DNA from: Campylobacter subantarcticus LMG 24377
GTDB lineage: Bacteria; Campylobacterota; Campylobacteria; Campylobacterales; Campylobacteraceae
NCBI RefSeq assembly: GCF_000816305.1
Contig: NZ_CP007773.1
Span: forward strand, 930,001 to 994,000
Reading direction: 5' to 3'
Length of the DNA: 64,000 bases
The position numbers were made by a program, and so were the translations under genes. The notes under the pieces are model-generated. The model worked only from the letters and a program-made list of their open reading frames with translations, did not search any database and was not told where the DNA came from. Positions 56,351 through 64,000 of the stretch are shown in pieces. Numbering within the stretch: the first letter of the stretch is position 1; each line of letters opens with the position of its first letter.

Positions 56351-59300
56351 TTAGCCTATACATAAACCATTTTTCATAATGATAGTAGTGGCTAGTCTAC
56401 CTATCATTTTTGGTGGTTTACTATTTTCTTTATTTTTATTCTCACTGATATATCTTTCATCATCAGAATTATTTCTATTCTTGATTTTTAATTCTTTTTC
56501 CTCTTTATCTTTTTTTACTCCCGCATACAAAGCCTTAATATTATTTTGCCCTATGGTATCTAAAGCCCTTAAGAAATTTCTATGTTTTAAAGGATCAGGG
56601 GTGTTGTTTGTTGCTTTAGTGTTAAATACATCATTATCCATATCTTCTAAATAATCCATACATTGATGATAAGCATCTATGGCTGATAAACCTTTTACTT
56701 CTCTATTTTTATACTCATCATACAAAGCCCTTTTTGCTTCATCGTTGTTAATAGCTTGTAGTTTTTGGTTATATTTTTGTATGTTTTCTTTTTGAGTTTT
56801 ACTAAGACAATCAGAGATTAAAAAATCTTCTTCGTGTTTTAGTTTTAAAAGCCTTGGTTTTATAGCTAAATCATGTAAATAAGAATAGGTATTAAAAAAG
56901 TCTATATCCTCTATGGTTTTTAAATCACCAGTTTTTGATCTTAATTCATCTAAACATAAATACGCAAAAAGTTTGTTTAAAAGATAATTTCTTACCCTTT
57001 TTGTGCCGCCTACATCTTTATGATAAATAAATAAAGCTTCTTTCTCTCCCAAACCTCCTGTTTGTAGCTTTCCCCCTGTAAACATAGAAGTAAAATTAAA
57101 AGAAATAAAAGTATTATTAATAAACATAGGATAAGAGATGAATCCTTCTTGTGCATTTGTAGGTTTTTTTACTAAAACATAAGGAGGGTTATATTTATGA
57201 GCAAAATTTAAAAATTGCAATCTTTCGTGTTCTTTTTTACTTTGTTCATATGCGCTAATCCATAATTGATTGATCAAATCTGTAATGACAGCTTGAGGTA
57301 AAGATATGAAAGATTCTTTGGCAATACTACGAATATTTTTTAAAGTAAAATTAAATTTATATTGAAAAATTTGTTTTTTGCTGATATTTGTTATATCTTT
57401 AAAACCATCATGATTTTTTAACTCTTTAAAGCTTGGATCATCTACTAGCATAATAGCTTCGTATTTGTTTTTATTTTTTTGCATATAGCAAAGTTCTAAT
57501 AAAGCTATTTTATTTAGTCTTTTAAGTCTTTTGTTAAATTGTTCTTGATTTTGTATTTTAACCTTTTTCATTTGAATACTTGAATTCATCATCAAAAACA
57601 ATAAATAACTTATACCTATACTTTCATAAAAAGCTTTTTGTGCTTTAAGGGTTAAAAAATTAAGAATGGTTTTACTAAGCAATTTAGCAAATTTAAATTC
57701 ATCTGCTCTTAAAAAATCTGCAAAAGGAAAGAATTTATCTATAAAAACATCCATCATAGCCACTATAGTTTTTTGCGGATTATAAGGAATTTTATTTATA
57801 TTATTTTTTTCTATATCTTTTATCAATTCATCAAGTTCATTATCGATTTTTTTGTTTGATATTTTCTCTTTTTCAATCAATGCGTTTATTTGTTTTAGAT
57901 TATACTCCACTGCTTCATCTTGGGTTTGATGATTTTCACTTTGAGGCTCTTTTAGGGAAGATAAAAACTGTCTATCTTCCTCACCACTAATTTCATGATC
58001 TTTTAATTGTTCTAAATAATCCACAAATTCTTCTATACAAAAAATTTCATTTTTTGCGAGTTTAGCCTTTTGTTGTTTTGAAAAACATAGGGGAATTTTT
58101 TCTTCATTTATATTTAAAAAGACATTTGTAGGAAGTATATCAATACTTTCTTCCTCTTCTATTTGTATACTTTCACAATTTGAAAACAATTTCCACCAAG
58201 CTTGGAAATCAGTTTGAATAAAAGAATAAAAATGTTTTATCGTATAATAAGTTAAAGCAAGTAAAATCACATCTGTGATAGTAAATACATTTTTCTTTAC
58301 AAAACTCTCTCCTTTGTATACCACACCTGTGTAAGTACCTATTTTAGGCTGTGCAATATGGGTGATACTATCTATATAAGTTCTTATGCATTCTATGCCT
58401 TCTTGAAAGTATTGCTTTTGTTTTTCTAAGAAAGTTTTTTTATTATTTGCTTGATAAAAAATAGATTGTAAATAATGATAATTATATATTTTATTGATAT
58501 TACTAGGATTTTTTATAAAATTCATATATTGAAATATATTTTCTAGATTGTCATCTGCAATATCTTTAAATAACTCTTCTTTTTCTTTTACTGTATCTTC
58601 AAAGCCTTGATAGGTTTGATAATTTAAGCAAATAAAAGGACTTAAAGAAAGCACAAAGGCATCTTTTTCATTATCAATAATATCGATTTTATATTTACTA
58701 TAATCTATCATTGCATCGTAGTCTTTTGGAGCTTTGATTAAAATATCGTTTTGTGTTTCATCTTCTATGGTATCTGGATAAATGATGGTATTTTCAAAAA
58801 TTTCTTCTGTGAGCTTTTGATGAAGTCCTGCATTAAATTTTTGTGGAGCATTTGTAATGATAAGAAAATTTTTTGCATAATAAGATTCGTTTTTTTCACT
58901 CTTTAAATCTTTTATGATTTGAGCTAGCGCAATAGAGTTAAAATACGGACTTTCTATATAGCTTAGCCTGTTTTGATCAAGGGACATTTGTTTTTTAAGT
59001 GCCTCTTTAATAGAATATCTATTATGCAATATTAATTCTTCTTTGGAATTTTGAGTGATGAGCTTTAAGAATTTTTTATTGTGAAAATCTTTAAAAATTT
59101 CTTCGTTTGATTGAAGATAAATTGCAAGATCTTGCTTATGATATGCTAATGATTGGTTCCTTATTGTCCCAAAGCCTGAAAAATCAAAAAGAATTTTATG
59201 ATCTATGATCAAAGTGTAATGATCAATTTTGTTTTCAAAAAGAGTAAAAATATAACCAATATCACTTATGAGTAGTTGCACAATAGCATTATAAATAGCA

Positions 59301-60073
59301 TAAGAGTATTTATCTTCACTCCACTTTGAAATTTCTTTATAAGCTTTTATCAACTCAAAAGCACTATCACTAATAACTAACAATGGCTGTGTTTTTGTTA
59401 AAAAGCTTTTCAATCTAAAGATATTGACAATACCAAGAAAAGCATTAATGATTTTCTTATATACAAGATTATAACCTTCTGCATGAATATCTTTAATATT
59501 TTGTATTAATTCATTAAAGACAAGCTCTATTTGTTCATTTAGTTTATACTCGTTTAATTTTTGATATTCATCGAATGATTTTAGTTTTTGAAGTATAGGG
59601 ATTTTTAATTTCTCATTAATGCAAATGATTAAAGAATTAATATTTTTGTTCTCTTTTTCTAGTTTTTGTGTCATAGCTTCTGAAATAGTTTGATTTTCAG
59701 ATTTTCCCAAGGCTTTTACAAAATCATCTAAAATGCTTGTCATATCGCAAGATAAAGGAGCGATGGTAAAGTTTGGGAGATTATTGCTAAGCTTATTAGA
59801 ATCAGTAAATTTTTCATAAGAATAATCATAAATTTGAACTTTTTTTCCTTTATAAGCAGATATTTTAAGAGTATCATATAAGTATTTATCTAAACTACAA
59901 TAACAATCCTTAGCGATATCATAATCTGTTAGTGCTAAATTTAGTATATTTTTTCTTGAAAAATTATTACAATATAAAACTATATTTTTAGCTTGTTTGC
60001 AATATTTATCTATCAAGTTTTTAAGCTCGTTTTGATGATAAATATAATGACAAGCAAATTCTTTATTTTTCAT
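56351..60073 (-). CDS. Very large unknown protein, 1240 aa
   Basis: No family recognised. Mostly helical and charged, with Glu-rich segments (I-E-E-E-E-S-I-D near 655) and several hydrophobic stretches (I-L-L-A-L-T-Y-Y-T-I near 610; I-S-Y-L-L-F-L-M-M near 830). No signal peptide. It ends in L-A-T-T-I-I-M-K-N-G-L-C-I-G, repeated after each paralogue. Size, hydrophobic helices and the neighbouring PAAR-like gene make a T6SS membrane-active effector or adaptor possible; this is inference from context. Confidence 0.6.
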   Translation of the reverse strand: MKNKEFACHYIYHQNELKNLIDKYCKQAKNIVLYCNNFSRKNILNLALTDYDIAKDCYCSLDKYLYDTLKISAYKGKKVQIYDYSYEKFTDSNKLSNNLPNFTIAPLSCDMTSILDDFVKALGKSENQTISEAMTQKLEKENKNINSLIICINEKLKIPILQKLKSFDEYQKLNEYKLNEQIELVFNELIQNIKDIHAEGYNLVYKKIINAFLGIVNIFRLKSFLTKTQPLLVISDSAFELIKAYKEISKWSEDKYSYAIYNAIVQLLISDIGYIFTLFENKIDHYTLIIDHKILFDFSGFGTIRNQSLAYHKQDLAIYLQSNEEIFKDFHNKKFLKLITQNSKEELILHNRYSIKEALKKQMSLDQNRLSYIESPYFNSIALAQIIKDLKSEKNESYYAKNFLIITNAPQKFNAGLHQKLTEEIFENTIIYPDTIEDETQNDILIKAPKDYDAMIDYSKYKIDIIDNEKDAFVLSLSPFICLNYQTYQGFEDTVKEKEELFKDIADDNLENIFQYMNFIKNPSNINKIYNYHYLQSIFYQANNKKTFLEKQKQYFQEGIECIRTYIDSITHIAQPKIGTYTGVVYKGESFVKKNVFTITDVILLALTYYTIKHFYSFIQTDFQAWWKLFSNCESIQIEEEESIDILPTNVFLNINEEKIPLCFSKQQKAKLAKNEIFCIEEFVDYLEQLKDHEISGEEDRQFLSSLKEPQSENHQTQDEAVEYNLKQINALIEKEKISNKKIDNELDELIKDIEKNNINKIPYNPQKTIVAMMDVFIDKFFPFADFLRADEFKFAKLLSKTILNFLTLKAQKAFYESIGISYLLFLMMNSSIQMKKVKIQNQEQFNKRLKRLNKIALLELCYMQKNKNKYEAIMLVDDPSFKELKNHDGFKDITNISKKQIFQYKFNFTLKNIRSIAKESFISLPQAVITDLINQLWISAYEQSKKEHERLQFLNFAHKYNPPYVLVKKPTNAQEGFISYPMFINNTFISFNFTSMFTGGKLQTGGLGEKEALFIYHKDVGGTKRVRNYLLNKLFAYLCLDELRSKTGDLKTIEDIDFFNTYSYLHDLAIKPRLLKLKHEEDFLISDCLSKTQKENIQKYNQKLQAINNDEAKRALYDEYKNREVKGLSAIDAYHQCMDYLEDMDNDVFNTKATNNTPDPLKHRNFLRALDTIGQNNIKALYAGVKKDKEEKELKIKNRNNSDDERYISENKNKENSKPPKMIGRLATTIIMKNGLCIG

Positions 60074-60134
60074 TATCTATCTTTAAGTAAATATTGGCTT
60101 AAGATTTTTTATTTAAATAAAAATTTAAGTAAAA

Positions 60135-60875
60135 TCATCTATTAATCTCTCCAATCCACCTTATAATATTACCTTTATCATCAATTTCTACTTCTAGATC
60201 TTTGTATTTGTTGTAAAATTTAGGAGCTAAGATTTCTTTGAAGTATTTTGTGCCTTTGGGGGTTATTGCTACCCAGATATTGTATTGTGACCAATATTGT
60301 GGTGTATCCCAAGAAGTGGGAGAAAACATTGTGCTACATCCATCTATAATAACATCATCATTCAAATTTCTTTCAAATCTTTCTTTATAAAAGAAATTAT
60401 CTCTAAAATATATCCAAGCTTGATACTTATCTTCTTTATAATAAGATAAGTTTGAGGGATAATCTATTTTATTTCTATCTTCATCACAATAAGATCCAAA
60501 ATCTATATATCCTGCTAGAAAAAGCTGCCCCAAAACATTAATATATTCACTTATATAGGTAGGTTTGGGTGTATTTAAAGAAGAAGTGTTGTTAAGACTA
60601 TCAATATTATAAAATTGAATGATATTTGCATCTATTTCATGTCTTGCAAAAAATTCATCATCAATAAGTTTTAATAATAAATATTCAAATGCTAAGAGAA
60701 TATCTGTTTTTGTTGTGTATCTTAAATATTCTAAAAGTAAATCCATTTCAGAAAAATATGGTTTATTATTTAATACTTTACTTAAATTTTCATAACTTTT
60801 ATATCCTATATCATCTTTTTTTTTATAAGAAAAAATAGGATTACCCATTGCATATATTACTTTTATTCTTTTCAC
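60135..60875 (-). CDS. Unknown 246-aa protein, immunity candidate
   Basis: No family recognised. Tyr/Asp/Asn-rich and acidic, with Y-W-S-Q-Y-N-I-W-V-A-I-T-P-K-G near 205. It begins nine bases after the stop of the PAAR-like toxin gene, which is where the cognate immunity gene of a polymorphic toxin usually stands. No signal peptide, so it would act in the cytoplasm. Confidence 0.6.
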   Translation of the reverse strand: MKRIKVIYAMGNPIFSYKKKDDIGYKSYENLSKVLNNKPYFSEMDLLLEYLRYTTKTDILLAFEYLLLKLIDDEFFARHEIDANIIQFYNIDSLNNTSSLNTPKPTYISEYINVLGQLFLAGYIDFGSYCDEDRNKIDYPSNLSYYKEDKYQAWIYFRDNFFYKERFERNLNDDVIIDGCSTMFSPTSWDTPQYWSQYNIWVAITPKGTKYFKEILAPKFYNKYKDLEVEIDDKGNIIRWIGEINR

Positions 60876-60883
60876 TTTTATTC

Positions 60884-63361
60884 CTATGGTTTAATATGAA
60901 TAGTTTTATTGAGCTTTGGATTTTTACCATAAATATTTATTGCTTCTCCCCCACTTCCAGAACCTGTTCTGTATATAATATCAATTCCATCGTTCAATTT
61001 ATATCTTATCAATTTTTCTTGCGTAATTTGTCCTGTTTTATGATTTTTTATAGGAATATATTTTTCTTCTAACTTTGTAGCATTTTTTATTAATTTTTGC
61101 CACAGTTCATCTAATTCTTTTTTATTTTTTAAAAGGCGAATATTCCCACTACTACCTTTTTGTAGTTTTTCAATAATTTTCACTACTTCTTGTCGTGTTA
61201 AACCACTATTAAGTCTACTTGTAATTTTAAACATTGAATGTAAACCTTTTAAAGCCGGAACAAATGTATAACTCACATCTTCTAAAGGTTTATCATTGAG
61301 TTCTAATTGACTAGGAAATATTATCTCAATAAACTCTCCACTGCCATCTTGTGTTTGTATTCTTATCACATTATCAGGAATGAGTTCTTGGGTATTGTTA
61401 TAATTTTCATTGATGTGAGTTTGTGTGGTATTTATATCATCTTTTATATTATCACTTGTAAGCATATCTTTATCATTTGCCTTAAAATAATCCTTAGTTA
61501 AAATATTAAACGAACATACATTTTCATTATCAAGCCACTCATCTAAACCTTTAGCAATTTCAAATTCAATCTTTTGCATTTTAGCAGGGGTTAAAAAAAC
61601 TCTATAATGTATAATATTTTCTTTTTCTCGATAATCTTTATGATATTCAAAAAGCTCTTTAAAATACCCTGCTCCTAAATCTTTATATTCAAATTCTTTA
61701 TAAGCACTTTTATAAACTTTAGCGATATTTTTTGGGATAATAAAGATTAATTTTAACAAATGCACACCAAGTGTAATTTTACACTCTTTATAATCATAGT
61801 TTTTACTAAAGTCTTGTTTAAGAGTATTTAGTATATTGACATCATTTAAATCAAATAAATCGTTTTTAGATAATTCTAATTGATCTAAACCTTGTTCGTT
61901 TTGATATAGAGTATCATTTAGGTATAAATTAGTGATTAAAAGATTATCTTTTTGATATTTATGTTCTTTATAATATATTCTTAACTTAGGCTCTTTTAGC
62001 TTTGTTTGGTTTTTGCTTTGCTTTACTAAGCCTTCCTTAGGATTAAAACTATGATCAAATTTAAACTTAGTAGGTACAAAGCTTACTTTTAAAGGATATC
62101 CTTTATCTGTGACACAAGCTGAGATGAGTTCTTGTAAGATTGCGTATTCATCATTGACTTTCTTTTGAGATAAAGAGCCTTTAACATCTACCACCTTAGT
62201 GCAAGGATAACTTACCTTTCCCATAGTATTGGGACAACCGCTTATGCTAGAATTAAGCAAATCACTTTCTAACATAATAGGCACACCATCATCTTTAAAA
62301 GTTTTTCCTTTGTTTGATTTAAGTATGACTTTACCTCCATGGATACATTCTAGGTTTTGATTTTCTAAAAGGGCATGAAGTTTAGCTATAGCTTGTTTTT
62401 TATTTATTTGTATGGTTTTTTGTTCTTTTAGAGTGTTTGAAATTAAATCTTTATACTCTAAGCTTTGCTTGCTTAAACATTCTAATTTGATATTTAAAGA
62501 ATTTTCTATAATAGAATAATTAAGCAAACAAAGTTCATCATTTTTATAAAAGATGCTAAGTTTTCCTTTGCCACTATTTTCATCTTTAGGAGAAAAATAA
62601 TAACTAGGTGTATCTTGTTTTATAGTATTATCTTGATCTAATTCTCCAAAGTAAAAGGGATTATTAGGAAGTTCGCTTGAGCCTGTAAGGAGAGTGGAGT
62701 TTAAGAAGATTTTTGTATCTAAACTTTTAAAATCTATTTGATATTTTTCTTCTATGTCCTTTATATCTAAAACACTTCTATCTTTTGTGAAAATATCACA
62801 ATGATTATCATAAATATGAATTAAATTTGACATAGAGATAAAAGAAGTATTGTTAGAATTATCTTGCAAATTTACTTTATCTAAGAATATGATTTTTATA
62901 TTATTTATCTTTAATACTATGGTATTGGTATTTTTATCATAAAATTGCTCTATGTTAAATACTTCGTTTAAAGCTAAATTAACATCATTTTCCTTAGTAT
63001 TAAAGCTTTGATTATTTAGATTATCTTGCAAGGAAATTTCTTTATCTAAATAAGCTTGGATATCTTTTATTTTTTCTTTTAAAGTATTGATAGATTTATA
63101 AAGCTTTTTTCTAGCATCAAGATAGGTATCATTTAGACTTTCTTTATCTAGGATGAAGATTTTTGTGAAAGTAGAATTATAGCCTAGATTGTTTATAGCG
63201 CTAGCTTGGGTGAAAAGATCTTCTTGATTATAATTTATAGCTATGGAATTTTCACATTGATATAAGGCTTTTAAATATGCTATGGATGAATTTTTATCTA
63301 TTTTGTCTATTTCGTCATTGTTTATAAAGGCAAGCCTTGTTATAAATAACTCTCTATCCAT
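60884..63361 (-). CDS. PAAR-like polymorphic toxin, probable T6SS effector
   Basis: 825 residues. Around 335-400 is a PAAR-like/DUF4280-style segment (C-I-H-G-G-K-V-I-L-K-S, then S-G-C-P-N and S-Y-P-C-T-K-V), which tips the VgrG spike in related proteins. The last ~120 residues look like a separate toxin domain: G-N-I-R-L-L-K-N-K-K-E-L-D-E-L, then D-I-I-Y-R-T-G-S-G-S-G-G and a C-terminal I-H-I-K-P, in the style of small BECR-type ribonuclease toxins. The N-terminal third is unknown. Both assignments rest on motif layout. Confidence 0.65.
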   Translation of the reverse strand: MDRELFITRLAFINNDEIDKIDKNSSIAYLKALYQCENSIAINYNQEDLFTQASAINNLGYNSTFTKIFILDKESLNDTYLDARKKLYKSINTLKEKIKDIQAYLDKEISLQDNLNNQSFNTKENDVNLALNEVFNIEQFYDKNTNTIVLKINNIKIIFLDKVNLQDNSNNTSFISMSNLIHIYDNHCDIFTKDRSVLDIKDIEEKYQIDFKSLDTKIFLNSTLLTGSSELPNNPFYFGELDQDNTIKQDTPSYYFSPKDENSGKGKLSIFYKNDELCLLNYSIIENSLNIKLECLSKQSLEYKDLISNTLKEQKTIQINKKQAIAKLHALLENQNLECIHGGKVILKSNKGKTFKDDGVPIMLESDLLNSSISGCPNTMGKVSYPCTKVVDVKGSLSQKKVNDEYAILQELISACVTDKGYPLKVSFVPTKFKFDHSFNPKEGLVKQSKNQTKLKEPKLRIYYKEHKYQKDNLLITNLYLNDTLYQNEQGLDQLELSKNDLFDLNDVNILNTLKQDFSKNYDYKECKITLGVHLLKLIFIIPKNIAKVYKSAYKEFEYKDLGAGYFKELFEYHKDYREKENIIHYRVFLTPAKMQKIEFEIAKGLDEWLDNENVCSFNILTKDYFKANDKDMLTSDNIKDDINTTQTHINENYNNTQELIPDNVIRIQTQDGSGEFIEIIFPSQLELNDKPLEDVSYTFVPALKGLHSMFKITSRLNSGLTRQEVVKIIEKLQKGSSGNIRLLKNKKELDELWQKLIKNATKLEEKYIPIKNHKTGQITQEKLIRYKLNDGIDIIYRTGSGSGGEAINIYGKNPKLNKTIHIKP

Positions 63362-63425
63362 TTTTCTCTAAATATTTTAAGATAAATGAATATTATATCA
63401 AATATATTAAATTTTTTGATAATTT

Positions 63426-63923
63426 TTAAAAATTTTCATATATCACATAAACACTTGAGATCAATATAGGAACATTACACACAAATCCTATAAACCAACT
63501 TAATTTTTTGCATTTTTCTCCTGTACTATGGCATTTAAATAAATAAGCTTGTAATAAACAAGGAAGTATAAAAAAAGTGATCACTAAAAAGACAATGGTG
63601 ATACCACTTAAAAATCCAAAATAATTATACGCTTTATATTCTTGCGGTGATAATTTTTCAATTTCTGGAGGACCAAGCAATACAAGCGATCTAGAGGTTT
63701 CAAGATCATAAGTAAGATAAAATATGATAACAATAACTGTAAAAAAGATAGTGAAAGATGTCAAAAAATAAGATTTTACAAATTCTTTTATATTAATTCT
63801 CATCCAATAATTTATAATAGAAAAGGCAATAAACACAGCTAAAGCTGTAAGATAAAATTTTACGATAATAACAATGGATAGCAACGAACCTACAAAAATA
63901 GAAAGTGCAATACTATCTCCCAT
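63426..63923 (-). CDS. Integral membrane protein, 165 aa
   Basis: Four hydrophobic helices (residues ~8-38 as two, 52-70, 100-125, 145-162) with short loops. It starts where the upstream gene stops (TTTAAATG) and precedes the PAAR-like toxin gene. Could be an immunity protein for a membrane-acting effector or a secretion component. No family recognised. Confidence 0.6.
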   Translation of the reverse strand: MGDSIALSIFVGSLLSIVIIVKFYLTALAVFIAFSIINYWMRINIKEFVKSYFLTSFTIFFTVIVIIFYLTYDLETSRSLVLLGPPEIEKLSPQEYKAYNYFGFLSGITIVFLVITFFILPCLLQAYLFKCHSTGEKCKKLSWFIGFVCNVPILISSVYVIYENF

Positions 63924-64000
63924 TTAAACTCCTGTATTATAAAGCACATTATAAGCTTTATCTTTAAAATCAAGTTTAGCAATAAAATCCTTACTATAAA
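63924..64000 (-). CDS. 3' end of a further gene (partial)
   Basis: The last 24 codons (Y-S-K-D-F-I-A-K-L-D-F-K-D-K-A-Y-N-V-L-Y) before the stop at 63924; the rest is outside the window. Its GGAGTTTAA end provides the ribosome site of the membrane protein gene, so the two are co-transcribed. Confidence 0.6.
   Translation of the reverse strand, partial: YSKDFIAKLDFKDKAYNVLYNTGV

Overview
The window is very AT-rich (I estimate below 30% G+C), with short intergenic gaps, AAGGAG-type ribosome binding sites, many homopolymer A/T tracts and epsilonproteobacterial-looking proteins. It fits a Campylobacter chromosome (jejuni/coli/lari-like). I cannot name the species. No rRNA, intact tRNA or CRISPR array is present.

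Layout. (1) 1-3889: the tail of a defence operon on the minus strand: the 3' piece of a type ISP restriction-modification (RM) gene, then a SIR2-domain protein, then a DUF262 protein that runs off the window and is frameshifted. (2) About 3890-39025: a complete-looking 35 kb Mu-like prophage. Two S24-type repressors sit at its two ends. The minus-strand early operon runs from Ner through MuA, MuB, Gam and GemA/gp16 to Mor (38-30 kb). Head genes and tail genes U, X and D are on the plus strand (19.5-29 kb). The lysis cassette and a P2-type contractile tail are on the minus strand (19.4-7 kb). It is a mosaic: Mu-like transposition and packaging, a lambda E/D-like capsid pair and a P2-like tail. 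Probable cargo includes a Dam methylase, an ankyrin-like protein, a two-gene unknown unit, a small membrane protein and a lipoprotein. (3) 39023-42979: the 5' 1318 codons of the same type ISP gene, so the prophage has cut the RM gene in two. (4) 43.5-45.3 kb: an AbiL-like pair (AAA ATPase plus RloB) on the plus strand, with RloB frameshifted at its start. A 109-bp direct repeat derived from the RM gene's 5' end flanks the pair. (5) 45.4-52.2 kb: a decayed accessory stretch (RecT pseudogene, coiled-coil membrane protein, HNH/DUF262 remnant, RelE/YafQ-type toxin-antitoxin pair), then a compact integrative element (XRE regulator, RepA-like ATPase, excisionase-like protein, tyrosine integrase) ending at a 5'-truncated tRNA-Leu fragment. 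(6) 52.3-64 kb: a minus-strand cluster that looks like a type VI secretion effector/immunity locus. It holds an 825-residue PAAR-like polymorphic toxin, a 1240-residue unknown protein, a tandem pair of near-identical 430-residue paralogues, a frameshifted gene and membrane proteins.

How it works together: the region is a defence and mobile-element hotspot. RM, SIR2 and DUF262 are translationally coupled and probably formed one anti-phage operon, now broken by a transposing phage. The phage carries its own lysogeny switch (paired palindromic operators at 37.5 kb), a probable -1 frameshift in its tail chaperone gene, an internal start for its scaffold, and a set of look-alike hairpins between early genes. 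A structured 98-nt intergenic element follows the minor head gene. Homopolymer frameshifts recur in accessory genes (DUF262, RloB, RecT, the 53-kb gene). They may be phase variation, decay or sequencing error, and the sequence alone does not decide.
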